The notes beneath the pieces were generated by a model, which did no database searches, was not told the origin of the DNA, and was given only the letters and a program-made list of their open reading frames with translations. This document shows, in pieces, positions 5,976 to 14,255 of a stretch of 64,000 bases of DNA (position 1 is the stretch's first letter; each line of letters opens with the position of its first letter). The translations under genes and the position numbers were made by a program. The DNA is from Flavobacterium sp. ACN2 (GTDB lineage: Bacteria > Bacteroidota > Bacteroidia > Flavobacteriales > Flavobacteriaceae), in assembly GCF_002303885.1 (NCBI RefSeq), contig NZ_MRCM01000006.1, forward strand, positions 1 through 64,000. Reading direction: 5' to 3'.

Positions 5976-7781
5976 TTAGTTAAAGCTTGAATTTTCTGCT
6001 GAATGTCCGTTTATATTTTTTGCACTATATATATTAATGTCGTCTTGAGTTGTACTAATATTTATTTTTCCGGCTATTTCTCCTGCAGTTCCGCCTACTT
6101 CTCTCAAATAGTTTTCATCTGCAATTTCTGTTCGGTCATCAGATTTTTCGAAAAGATTTCCGCTAGCGTTTATGGCAATGTTATTTCCTGCGATTTGTGT
6201 TATATTATTATCTGCATTATTATCAATGTCATATCCTGCTTTCAGTGTAATACTTTCAGCAGCCTCAAAAACAATATTTTTAGCGCGTATGGTAACTGTT
6301 TCAGGAGAGGTTACATTAATATTTTTGCTTTCTTCATCCAAATGAATTTCATTACCACTCGGGTCAGAAAGCCAGATACCTACTTTTTCAATAAACTTGA
6401 AAAGCTGTCCAAAAGGGAGTTTCCAGCCTTTAATTCGGTTTTTGTCATCAAAGAAATCGGGCATTTCTTTTCCGTTGTAATAGGTACCAGAAACATACGG
6501 GCGTTCTGCATTGCCGCCTTCAAAACTCACCTGAACTTCTTCGCCAATTTCAGGTCTGAAATAAAGCCCTTTTCCAGAACCAGAGTAAGGCTGTACTACA
6601 CGCATCCAGTCGCTTTTGCTTGACCAGCCACTCCAGAAGAAATCCACTTTTATGCGTCCCATTTTTTCAGGGTCATTATTGTCAATTACTATTGCGGGCT
6701 GGCTTTCGGCGGGAGCAAATGCCGTTACGTCTGTGTAGTGCGGCGCTGCCACATCGGCAGGAATAGCTTTAAATTTGCAGGTATAATTTCCGTTTACTTC
6801 AGAGCAGTGAATAATTTCAACAGCCAATAAATGGTGCTGTACATTTTTGTTTTCAATAGAAAAAGTCTGTCCCAAACCTATAGGCAGATAAGAGGTGCCG
6901 CTGTAGAATATGCTGTTGGCATCGCGTCCTGCGGTTTGCATTTTCACCATTTCATCAATTTCTTCTTTATTCTGAGCGTTGCTGGTGTATGCGCCGTTTT
7001 CAAGTCCGGGTCTAACAATATAAGGTTGCTTAAATACGGCAAGGGATGCAAAACGGTCTCGGCTTCCTTCGGAGGTTTTTTCTGCACCATTTTTTATGCG
7101 GGAAGCGCTATTGTAATCATAGCTGCTGAACGAAGTTTTGTGCGAAACCAAGTTGGCCTCTATGCCAAAGTTATGCAGCGATGATTCGTTTATTAGTTTT
7201 ATTTCGGTGTTTTTAATCTGGCCAAACTGCATGCGCATTCCGTCAAAATAAAACCATTGGGCATAGCGTGCAGAAAGGCGTTTAAGGAAATCAAAGCTCG
7301 TTTCATTGTACTGAGTCTTAAAGCTGAATTCTTTGGTATAAGTAGGCACAATGGCTTCTCTCTGATAAAATTCTCCCGAATTTTCTTCAGCAAAAATTTC
7401 GAGACCAATCTGCTGGAGGCTTTTTTCGCGAAAGATTCTAGATTTCGGCATATCATCCAGAGCAATGGTATGGCTTGTCCCCGTTACATGCAGTCCGGCT
7501 GGGCTTCCGTGCAGATCGATAGAGCCTAATTTTGTAATTCTTCCTTTAGACATTAATCGTATGCCTTTTACTTTAAAGGTAAAAATGACCTCGCTGCCAA
7601 TGTAATTGCTAAAGGCTTTTTCCTGATCCTGCGGGGCAATAATAGGTTTTCCTGTGTATTGCCAAAAGAAAGAAAAATGATGGTGGTCTGCCATTTTTTG
7701 AGAGAGCTCAAGATTGTAATAGATAACATTTTGGGTAAAGCCTTCTATGGTAATATGTACCTGTTCGGAGAATTTTGACAT
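5976..7781 (-). CDS. vgrG: Type VI secretion spike protein VgrG (TssI)
   Basis: This 601-residue protein has the VgrG order. A phage gpD-like N-terminal part runs to about 350 (MADHHHFSFFWQYTGK, FDFLKRLSARYAQWFYFDG). A gp5 OB-fold follows at about 360-440 (DPEKMGRIKVDFFWSGWSSK, PEIGEEVQVSFEGGNAERP). The C-terminus is a beta-helix with short repeats (NIVFEAAESITLKA, NNITQIAGNNIAINASGN, INISTTQDDINIYSAKN). It forms the tip of the type VI needle and carries effectors. It heads a minus-strand cargo cluster. No sheath, tube or baseplate genes are in the window, so this is probably an orphan vgrG island of the Bacteroidota T6SS type. Confidence 0.92.
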   Translation of the reverse strand: MSKFSEQVHITIEGFTQNVIYYNLELSQKMADHHHFSFFWQYTGKPIIAPQDQEKAFSNYIGSEVIFTFKVKGIRLMSKGRITKLGSIDLHGSPAGLHVTGTSHTIALDDMPKSRIFREKSLQQIGLEIFAEENSGEFYQREAIVPTYTKEFSFKTQYNETSFDFLKRLSARYAQWFYFDGMRMQFGQIKNTEIKLINESSLHNFGIEANLVSHKTSFSSYDYNSASRIKNGAEKTSEGSRDRFASLAVFKQPYIVRPGLENGAYTSNAQNKEEIDEMVKMQTAGRDANSIFYSGTSYLPIGLGQTFSIENKNVQHHLLAVEIIHCSEVNGNYTCKFKAIPADVAAPHYTDVTAFAPAESQPAIVIDNNDPEKMGRIKVDFFWSGWSSKSDWMRVVQPYSGSGKGLYFRPEIGEEVQVSFEGGNAERPYVSGTYYNGKEMPDFFDDKNRIKGWKLPFGQLFKFIEKVGIWLSDPSGNEIHLDEESKNINVTSPETVTIRAKNIVFEAAESITLKAGYDIDNNADNNITQIAGNNIAINASGNLFEKSDDRTEIADENYLREVGGTAGEIAGKINISTTQDDINIYSAKNINGHSAENSSFN

Positions 7782-8266
7782 TTTTTAGAAATTTAAATAG
7801 TGTAGTGATTGGTTAAATTGAAATCTATTTTTTAAAGAACTTGGCATTGCCGAAAACCGATTCTTTGGCGGTCAGTTCTATGGATAAGAGCATTAGAATT
7901 TGCTCATGCTGTTACATTCTTCTTCGTTGATTTATAGTTTGCTAGAAAGCTCATGCTGTTAATTTTAAGGTTAATGAGATGCAATAGTTTTGTGATCCTT
8001 TATTCTGATATAGAGAAGGATAGGGGGATTTCTAAAATGTAGTTGGATTTACTGCTGGTATATGCGCAGTATTTTTAGTGCGGTATTATGGTAAATATAG
8101 ACAGGGAGAAATAATAACGATTACCTCTAAAAGACAAAAAAATAATAGAATAGGGTATTTTAAGAATCGCTAAATAAAAACAAAAGCAAAGTTTTCTTAA
8201 AAAAACTAACAAAAAAAAAGAGCAACTCAGTACCTTAGCATCTCAGTACCTTAGAAACTAGAAAAC
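7782..8266. other. Divergent intergenic region between vgrG and oxyR
   Basis: There is no ORF of note in 485 bases. It must hold the promoters of vgrG (minus) and oxyR (plus), but I cannot place a convincing TAnnTTTG box. The phrase GCTCATGCTGTTA occurs twice at about 7902 and 7950. Just before oxyR the words CTCAGTACCTTAG repeat in tandem. Confidence 0.5.
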
Positions 8267-9235
8267 ATGACCATTCAGCAGTTAAAATATATAGTTGCTT
8301 TAGACGAAGAACGGCATTTTGCAAGAGCTGCTGAAGTTTGTATGGTAACGCAGCCCGGACTTACCATTCAGTTAAAAAATCTGGAAGAAGAAATCGGAAT
8401 TAAGATTTTTGATCGAAATAAAGTGCCACTGACACCAACCGTTTTAGGAATTGAAATTATTAATAAAGCCAAAAAGATACTTCGTGAAGTTGATGAAATT
8501 CGTGATTTTGTGATCAACGAAAAAAATCTATTGGAAGGAGAGCTGAAACTTGGCATTATTTCGACTTTATCGCCGTATCTGATTCCGCTGTTTATTCAGG
8601 CCATGAAAGAAGCGGCGCCAAAAGTGCATTTTATTATTAAAGAAGGATATACGGGGCATTTAATGCGCGATTTGGAAACAGGCGCAATTGACGTTGCGAT
8701 TATGGCTACGCCAACAGGAAATCCGAATTTAATCGAACATGTTGTTTTTAAAGAACCGTTTGTTGCCTATTTAAATCAGACGCATCCTATGGCGAATGAT
8801 GAATTTTACGAAATGCAGCCTGGCGACAAAACCGAATTGTTATTATTGCATCACGAATATTGCTACAACGCACAATTGTTAGACATCTGCGGACTAAAAA
8901 CATCCGATAAAATAAAGGAACAATTTACGTACGATATTAATTCGATAGAAACCTTAAAAAATCTAGTCCGAGCGCATTTAGGATTTGCGATTATCCCTAA
9001 ACTTTCGACCTTAAACGAATCAGGCGGACTTTTTAAACCTTTCAAGGAACCTGTTCCCGTAAGAGAAATAAGTCTAGTAGTTTCCGATTCCTTCTCCAAG
9101 AAATTATTACTCGAGAAAATGAATGAAGCAATCTGGAACTGCCTTCCCGAATCGTTGAAAAAAGATTTCAATTATAAAAAAATCCGCTGGAACGATTCGC
9201 CTTATTTTATAAAAGCTGTAAGTAAGTCGAGTTAA
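8267..9235 (+). CDS. oxyR: OxyR-type LysR regulator of the peroxide response
   Basis: The protein has 322 residues. The N-terminal winged helix is LysR type (MTIQQLKYIVALDEERHFAR, VTQPGLTIQLKNLEEEIG), followed by a substrate-binding-like domain from about 90. Two cysteines at 199 and 208 in HHEYCYNAQLLDICG fall at exactly the positions of the redox pair in the Escherichia coli protein, which strongly supports peroxide sensing by disulfide formation. It stands alone on the plus strand and faces an alpha/beta hydrolase and an OsmC gene on the other strand. Whether it controls them is not shown by the sequence. Confidence 0.88.
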   Translation: MTIQQLKYIVALDEERHFARAAEVCMVTQPGLTIQLKNLEEEIGIKIFDRNKVPLTPTVLGIEIINKAKKILREVDEIRDFVINEKNLLEGELKLGIISTLSPYLIPLFIQAMKEAAPKVHFIIKEGYTGHLMRDLETGAIDVAIMATPTGNPNLIEHVVFKEPFVAYLNQTHPMANDEFYEMQPGDKTELLLLHHEYCYNAQLLDICGLKTSDKIKEQFTYDINSIETLKNLVRAHLGFAIIPKLSTLNESGGLFKPFKEPVPVREISLVVSDSFSKKLLLEKMNEAIWNCLPESLKKDFNYKKIRWNDSPYFIKAVSKSS

Positions 9236-9240
9236 ATTAC

Positions 9241-9298
9241 AAAATAAAAATTCCAAATTCCAATAACTGTACAGCTTGGAATTTGGAATTTTTATTTT
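9241..9298. terminator. Bidirectional terminator between convergent genes
   Basis: A perfect 22-bp inverted repeat (9241-9262 and 9277-9298, core ATTCCAAATTCCA) surrounds a 14-base loop, with A tracts on one side and T tracts on the other. It separates oxyR and the convergent hydrolase gene and would work in both directions. Confidence 0.8.
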
Positions 9299-9345
9299 GA
9301 AATTTCCCCCAATCCATTGGAATTTGGAGTTTAAAATATTGGAAT

Positions 9346-10110
9346 TTAATTTTTAGATGCTTCAATAATCACATTCGCCACTTTCTCTGGTTGAGAAATA
9401 AATACCACGTGGCTACCTTTAATTTCAGTGATTTTGGTGTTAGAACGTTTGTACATTGCGTGCTGAATACTCGGAACAATACTTTTATCTTCAGTCGCTA
9501 CGATTCCGTAAGAAGGTTTAGTTCTCCAAGCAGCTTTAGTTATTGGTGTTAAAAAACCTTGCGCATGAAAAGCACCTTGCGAAGCATACATAAAATCGGC
9601 TTGTTCTTTGCTCAAGTCTCCCGCAAAACCAGCGTGAAATTTAGCTTTGTCATAATACGCAATTCCTTTTTCATCTGGAGGCAATACACCATTTTCTGGA
9701 GCTGGAGGAGCAGTTTGCAACCATTGAACAGAATTTTCACCGTTATCAGGCTGTAAAGCCGCTACATAAACCAAAGCCGCTACTTTAGGGTGATTTCCAG
9801 CTTCTGTAATTACTGTTCCTCCCCAAGAATGTCCAACCAAAATTGTTGGTCCATCTTGTTTGTCTAAAGCTAAGTTTGTGGCTTTAACATCATCTTCTAA
9901 AGAACTCAACGGATTTTGAACAATGGTTACATTATAGCCTTTTTTAGTCAAAACTTTGTATAAACCTTGCCATCCTGAGCCATCTGCAAATGCACCATGA
10001 ACCAATACGACATTTTTAATTTTAGGATTAGTTTGTGCGTTTACGTTTGTAAATGCGAAACTAAAAATTAGTATTGCGAATGCTAAAAAGCTTTTAAATA
10101 TTGTTTTCAT
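9346..10110 (-). CDS. Secreted alpha/beta hydrolase (salicylate-esterase-like)
   Basis: The 254-residue protein has a signal peptide (MKTIFKSFLAFAILIFSFAF...NAQ). The fold is alpha/beta hydrolase: oxyanion segment VLVHGAFADGSGW at about 36-47, nucleophile Ser95 in GHSWGG, and catalytic His in GSHVVFISQP near 234. It resembles the EstC/pheophorbidase-like esterase group. The substrate cannot be told. It lies 209 bp downstream of the osmC-like gene on the same strand, with a repeat element between them, so it is probably transcribed separately. Confidence 0.8.
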   Translation of the reverse strand: MKTIFKSFLAFAILIFSFAFTNVNAQTNPKIKNVVLVHGAFADGSGWQGLYKVLTKKGYNVTIVQNPLSSLEDDVKATNLALDKQDGPTILVGHSWGGTVITEAGNHPKVAALVYVAALQPDNGENSVQWLQTAPPAPENGVLPPDEKGIAYYDKAKFHAGFAGDLSKEQADFMYASQGAFHAQGFLTPITKAAWRTKPSYGIVATEDKSIVPSIQHAMYKRSNTKITEIKGSHVVFISQPEKVANVIIEASKN

Positions 10111-10151
10111 TTTTATAAAATTTTAGATTGTAAATATGTTTTGTCCCAGTT

Positions 10152-10285
10152 TTGTCATTTCGACGAAGGAGACTCAAGCGATAGCGAACTGGCGAAGCAA
10201 ATCTTCGCAAGCAACTCTACAAAGATTGGTGATATTCTTTGTGGAATTTCTGGCGTGTCCTTCGACTTCGCTCAGGAAGACAAAG
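10152..10285. repeat. Dispersed CGACGAAGGAG repeat, degenerate copy
   Basis: The start TTGTCATTTCGACGAAGGAG and the phrase CTACAAAGATTGG are shared with the intact palindrome at 30787-30888. Here the right arm is degenerate (TCCTTCGACTTCGCTCAGGA). It is an intergenic repeat, not a gene. Confidence 0.55.
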
Positions 10286-10319
10286 CTTTGGAATTTGGGA
10301 TTTTTGTATTGGGATTTAT

Positions 10320-10736
10320 TTAAAGTAAAGTGATTGATAAAGTAATCTCAGTATTCAGCAATTTAGAAATTGGACAAATTTCTTTTGCTTTCTGAGCAGT
10401 TTGCTGAAACTCTTCTGCAGAAATTCCGGGTACTTTTCCAGTCAATTCTAACTGAATTAAAGTAATAGTTCCGTCTTCAAAAGTTACTTTAGCTGTTGTA
10501 TCTAAATCTTCTGGAACGAAACCTGCTTCAGATAATAAAAAGCTTAACTGCATAGTAAAACACCCAGAATGTGCCGCTGCGATTAATTCTTCAGGATTGG
10601 TTCCAACACCTTGCTCAAAACGAGTTTTGAATGATAATTGTGCATTATCTAAAGTTGTGCTTTGTGTACTAATGGTTCCTTTTCCTTCCATTCCTGTACC
10701 TTTCCAGTTTGCGTTTGCTCTTCTTGTAAATTTCAT
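10320..10736 (-). CDS. osmC: OsmC-family peroxiredoxin
   Basis: The 138-residue protein is typical for the family in length. The two conserved cysteines are Cys59 in AAAHSGCFTMQLS and Cys121 in KEICPISKL. The segment GTNPEELIAAAHS is a family signature. OsmC proteins reduce organic hydroperoxides in the cytoplasm using these thiols. A clear promoter sits upstream (see 10798-10829). A second family member of the Ohr type lies at 17703. Confidence 0.9.
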   Translation of the reverse strand: MKFTRRANANWKGTGMEGKGTISTQSTTLDNAQLSFKTRFEQGVGTNPEELIAAAHSGCFTMQLSFLLSEAGFVPEDLDTTAKVTFEDGTITLIQLELTGKVPGISAEEFQQTAQKAKEICPISKLLNTEITLSITLL

Positions 10737-10797
10737 GATTTCTATTTTTTAAGTTATTTTTTAAGATGTTCAAATCATTTCTTTGATTTTGATGAGA

Positions 10798-10829
10798 CAA
10801 AGGTATAGGGAAGGTATTTATTAATCAAA
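10798..10829 (-). promoter_or_regulatory. Promoter of the osmC-like gene
   Basis: Read on the minus strand: TTTG (10826-10829), a 20-bp spacer, then TACCTTTG (10798-10805). This is a full match to the Flavobacterium -33/-7 consensus TTTG and TAnnTTTG, about 60 bases upstream of the start codon. Confidence 0.7.
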
Positions 10830-10940
10830 TTAATAATTTTTTGTATTTATAAAAATAATTTATAATCATTGATTAGATTGAGGTTAGAACACAAAACACT
10901 TTAAATAATAATTTTCTGTAAAACTTCCTTTTGGAAATGA

Positions 10941-11026
10941 GTGCCCTAGCCCTGATAGGAGCGGTATCCTTTTTCTTGCTTCTTTAGCAAGGAAAAGATA
11001 TAGCGGATAGCAGGAAACAGCTCCTA
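10941..11026 (+). ncRNA. Candidate structured RNA element with pseudoknot potential
   Basis: As plus-strand RNA, a 15-pair stem with one bulge joins 10965-10980 to 10986-11000 around a 5-base loop. It is enclosed by a perfect 7-pair stem, UAGGAGC (10956-10962) with GCUCCUA (11020-11026). CCUG at 10951-10954 can pair with CAGG at 11011-11014, which would cross the outer stem and form a pseudoknot. The orientation matches the secreted-protein gene 207 bases downstream, so it could be a leader, but it could also be an independent RNA or a repeated element. I recall similar sequences in flavobacterial genomes but cannot verify this here. Confidence 0.5.
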
Positions 11027-11232
11027 ATCAATATCAATGCTTCATTTTAGCTTACCTTATTAGAAGCAGATTAAAAATTTTTGTTTGAGAAAAGAAAGAG
11101 CATTTAGATACTTATTTGGTTTCAAATTATAATGTGAAACAAAGTAAGCGACCGATTTGTAGTTTTATTTATGCTGTGAATTTAATTTTATACGAAAGAA
11201 TTTTATAAGACGATCGAGAAAATAAATTTTCA

Positions 11233-13791
11233 ATGAATAATCTAACTTTTAAATTTATGAGAAATGCTTTTCTAATAATTGGAGTTTGTTTGAGTGCAAT
11301 TTTGTTCTCCTGCAAAAAAGATAAAGATGCTGAGCAGTCAAGTTCTGAAACTGGAAAGTCTGATACTGCCGACTCTACATTAATTGCAGATCGTGGCTGG
11401 CCTCGGGAAGCCGAAAATAACGGTACAAAACTAGTTTATTATCAGCCTCAGGTAGACGACTGGAAAGATTTTAAGGAACTTACAGCGAGAGTAGCTTTTT
11501 CGCTGACTCCAAAAGACGGAAAACAGGTTTTGGGTGTGGCTTCTTTAAAAGCGGAAACTTTGGTAGACAAAGACAACCGAAGTGCTTTTATTAAAAATAT
11601 TCAGGTAACCGATATCCGGTTTCCAGCTCTTGATGAAAAGAAAGTTCCTGAAATGGAAAAGCTGTTTAAAGAAACGTTGCCTCAGAGCGGAGATCCTATT
11701 TCGGTAGATCGTATTTTGGCAGATTTAAGTCATACCAAAAGTCCGCCAAAAGGAATTGCGGCTAAAAACGATCCTCCTGCGATTTTTTACAGTACGAATC
11801 CGTCCATTTTGCTTATTGTGCAAGGTGAACCGGTTTTGGTGCCTGTAGAAAAATCGGATATCCAATATGTGGTAAATACCAATTGGGATTTGTTTTTTGA
11901 TAAAACCACAAAAGATTATTATTTATTGGTAGAGAATATCTGGCTGACTTCGAAAAATATCGCGGGTAAATGGACTAAAACTACCAAACTCCCTTCGGGT
12001 TTAAGTAATCTGCCTTCGGGACAGAATTTTGATGATGTTAAGAAAATGATTCCGCCGCCTTCTTCTGGAAACGCTCCAGAGGTTTTCTACAGCAATAAAC
12101 CTGCTGAATTGATTGCGATAAACGGAAGTCCGAAATTCGTTAAAATTCCAGAAACTAAATTACTATATATTGACAATACTGAAAATGATATTTTTGCCGA
12201 TGAAAACAAAGGTCAGTATTATGTACTATTGTCTGGAAGATGGTTTAAGTCTAAAGAGTTAACTGGACCGTGGAGTTATGCCAGTAATAGTCTTCCTGCC
12301 GATTTTGCTAAAATTCCGAAAGATTCTCCGCGTGCCAATGTATTGTCATCGGTGCCAGGAACGCAGGAAGCCAATGATGCGGTAATGTTATCGCAAGTGC
12401 CAACAACGGCTATTTTAAAGAAATCGGATGCTGAAGCGAAAGTAAAAGTAGCGTATGATGGAGGAACGCCTCAGTTTAAACCTATTGACGGAACCAAAAT
12501 GCAATATGCAAGCAATACACAAGAGAAGATTATAAAGGTAGGCGACTTGTATTATTTGTGTTTTCAGGCGGTTTGGTTTATGTCGACAAATCCGAACGGA
12601 CCTTGGAAAACATGCGATTCTGTGCCGAAAGAAATATATACGATTCCGCCAAGTTCGCCAGTATACAACGTAACGTATGTAACGCAAACTACAACCGATA
12701 CAACGGTAGAAAGTAGTGCAACAGCGGGTTATTTAGGTGCTTTTATTATTGGTGCAACATTCGGCGCGATATTGACTTATGGCACAGGATGGTATTATCC
12801 GCCTTATATGTATTATGGCGGACTGTATCCAATTTATCGTCCGTGGCCTTATGCGTATGGAGGAGGAGCGGTTTACAATCCGTGGACGGGAGGTTATGCC
12901 GCAGGAAGACGCGTTTACGGACCTTATGGCGCAGCTGGAACTTCGGCTTGGTATAATCCTGCAACGGGAAGATACGGGCGTTCTGCAAGTGTTCAGGGTT
13001 GGTATGGCGGGCGCACTGCTGCAAGTACTTATAATCCGTGGACGGGAAATTATGCGAGAACCAACCAAGGACATAATGCGTATGCACAATGGGGACATTC
13101 GGCTGCTACAAACGGAAATCAGTGGGCGCAGACAGGTCATATTACAACGCGACGCGGTACGGCAATTGGTTATGAAACTTCGGGTGGAAATAAAGGTGTA
13201 ATTACGCATAGAAGAGGTGGTGGAACTACGATTCATACCAATAATAATGTGTACGCTGGTCACGATGGACATGTTTATAAAAGAGATGCCAACGGAAACT
13301 GGAGTCATTACAATAATGGAAATGGTGGCTGGACGCAAGCAGGAACTTTGGGTTCGTCCAAAAAAGCGGGCGATGCGATTCAGCGTAATAAACCGAATCA
13401 GGGACTTGGTGCAAATGGAGCGGGAGAGAGAATTCAGCGTGACAGACCTAATGAAGGGCTTGGAGCAAATGGGGCAGGAGAGAGAATTCAGCGTGATAAT
13501 TTGCCAAAAGCTGGGCAGAATCTAGGAGGCGAAACCCGAATCGGAGACGGAATGCAGCGCGATAATTTCCCTAAAGCAGATCAAACCCTCGGACAGCCAA
13601 ATAAACCGCTCGGAGAAGCTGGACATCCAGACATTACAAACGATTTGGATCGCTCGGCTCTTTCTAGAGATCGCGGAGAAATGCAAACGCGTAATTTTCA
13701 AAATATCCAAAGAGATGGAGGCCGTTTTAATGGTGGAGGCTTCGGCGGTGGCGGTTTCAGAGGCGGAGGCGGCTTTAGAGGCAGAAGATAA
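11233..13791 (+). CDS. Large secreted lipoprotein with three internal repeats and a Gly/Tyr-rich C-terminus
   Basis: The protein has 852 residues; starting from Met9 (11257) would give a cleaner lipoprotein signal, MRNAFLIIGVCLSAILFSC. An N-terminal domain precedes three repeats of about 80 residues, near 187, 283 and 390. Each has the pattern D-x-YY-x-L-x-x-x-x-W-F/L...GPW/GKW...LP...IP. Then come a short hydrophobic stretch (AGYLGAFIIGATFGAI), a Gly/Tyr/Trp-rich region with YNPWTGGYA and YNPATGRYG units, and QRD-type repeats (GLGANGAGERIQRD twice). The end is FGGGGFRGGGGFRGRR. Related proteins in other phyla are annotated as carbohydrate-binding, but a function cannot be read from this sequence. 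It is a likely cell-surface protein. Confidence 0.7.
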   Translation: MNNLTFKFMRNAFLIIGVCLSAILFSCKKDKDAEQSSSETGKSDTADSTLIADRGWPREAENNGTKLVYYQPQVDDWKDFKELTARVAFSLTPKDGKQVLGVASLKAETLVDKDNRSAFIKNIQVTDIRFPALDEKKVPEMEKLFKETLPQSGDPISVDRILADLSHTKSPPKGIAAKNDPPAIFYSTNPSILLIVQGEPVLVPVEKSDIQYVVNTNWDLFFDKTTKDYYLLVENIWLTSKNIAGKWTKTTKLPSGLSNLPSGQNFDDVKKMIPPPSSGNAPEVFYSNKPAELIAINGSPKFVKIPETKLLYIDNTENDIFADENKGQYYVLLSGRWFKSKELTGPWSYASNSLPADFAKIPKDSPRANVLSSVPGTQEANDAVMLSQVPTTAILKKSDAEAKVKVAYDGGTPQFKPIDGTKMQYASNTQEKIIKVGDLYYLCFQAVWFMSTNPNGPWKTCDSVPKEIYTIPPSSPVYNVTYVTQTTTDTTVESSATAGYLGAFIIGATFGAILTYGTGWYYPPYMYYGGLYPIYRPWPYAYGGGAVYNPWTGGYAAGRRVYGPYGAAGTSAWYNPATGRYGRSASVQGWYGGRTAASTYNPWTGNYARTNQGHNAYAQWGHSAATNGNQWAQTGHITTRRGTAIGYETSGGNKGVITHRRGGGTTIHTNNNVYAGHDGHVYKRDANGNWSHYNNGNGGWTQAGTLGSSKKAGDAIQRNKPNQGLGANGAGERIQRDRPNEGLGANGAGERIQRDNLPKAGQNLGGETRIGDGMQRDNFPKADQTLGQPNKPLGEAGHPDITNDLDRSALSRDRGEMQTRNFQNIQRDGGRFNGGGFGGGGFRGGGGFRGRR

Positions 13792-13815
13792 AAGTGAAGG
13801 TTAAATTTAATTCAG

Positions 13816-13858
13816 AAAATCAGGATGGTGGTAAAACACTAATCCTGATTTTTTTTGC
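13816..13858 (+). terminator. Terminator of the secreted-protein gene
   Basis: An 11-bp inverted repeat (AAAATCAGGAT and ATCCTGATTTT at 13816-13826 and 13842-13852) is followed by a run of T, 25 bp after the stop codon. Confidence 0.75.
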
Positions 13859-14105
13859 TCATTTTGCCACAAAGGCAGGAAGTCACGAAGGCTTTACATG
13901 CCGTTTATTTAACCGCAAAGAGCGCAAAGGTTTGCGCAAAGCACACAAAGATATTTTTAGAGTCAAACTTATTATAAGTATTGAGAACACAAAGCTGTGA
14001 GAATAAAACTTTGCGACTTTGCGTCTTTGCGAGATTAAAAACTTCGCTCCCGATAGCTATCGGGATTGCGTAAATCCTTGCGCTTTTTGCGGTTAAATTC
14101 TCAAA
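13858..14105. repeat. CTTTGCG-rich degenerate intergenic repeat
   Basis: The words GCAAAG, CTTTGCG and TTGCGAGATTAAAA recur in both orientations, with a perfect CCCGATAGCTATCGGG palindrome near 14049-14064. No ORF here is convincing. The same word set recurs at 16.1-16.5, 19.1, 22.0-22.3, 30.6-31.1 and 46.4-46.6 kb. Confidence 0.5.
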
Positions 14106-14138
14106 CATTTTACCTCTCACAAATCACAACTCACGGCA

Positions 14139-14213
14139 TGTCCATTTCACCTCAGAGTTTGTCCATTTCACCTATTTTCTGATTTCGTATCAAGGGTTAT
14201 CGAAATACTTTTG
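14139..14213 (+). promoter_or_regulatory. Promoter with paired 21-bp-spaced activator repeats (copy 1)
   Basis: TGTCCATTTCACCT occurs at 14139-14152 and again at 14160-14173, a 21-bp period that places both on one face of the helix. The -7 box TACTTTTG lies at 14206-14213, 46 bp after the start of the second repeat, and the gene start is about 43 bp further on. Identical geometry recurs at 16500 and 21974, so this is a shared operator. Confidence 0.8.
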
Positions 14214-14255
14214 ACAAAGAAATTAACGAATAACACTAATTTAAAAATCAAAAAA

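Noticed and set aside
6003..7184. Several plus-strand ORFs of 90-206 residues opposite vgrG
   Set aside because: They lie antisense to a well-supported vgrG, have unusual Cys/Phe-rich composition and no recognisable motif. They are shadows.
12733..13338. Minus-strand ORF of 201 residues rich in Ser/Arg/Ile opposite the secreted-protein gene
   Set aside because: It is a by-product of the Gly/Tyr-rich repeats on the other strand. Its low-complexity composition and lack of signals argue against a real gene.
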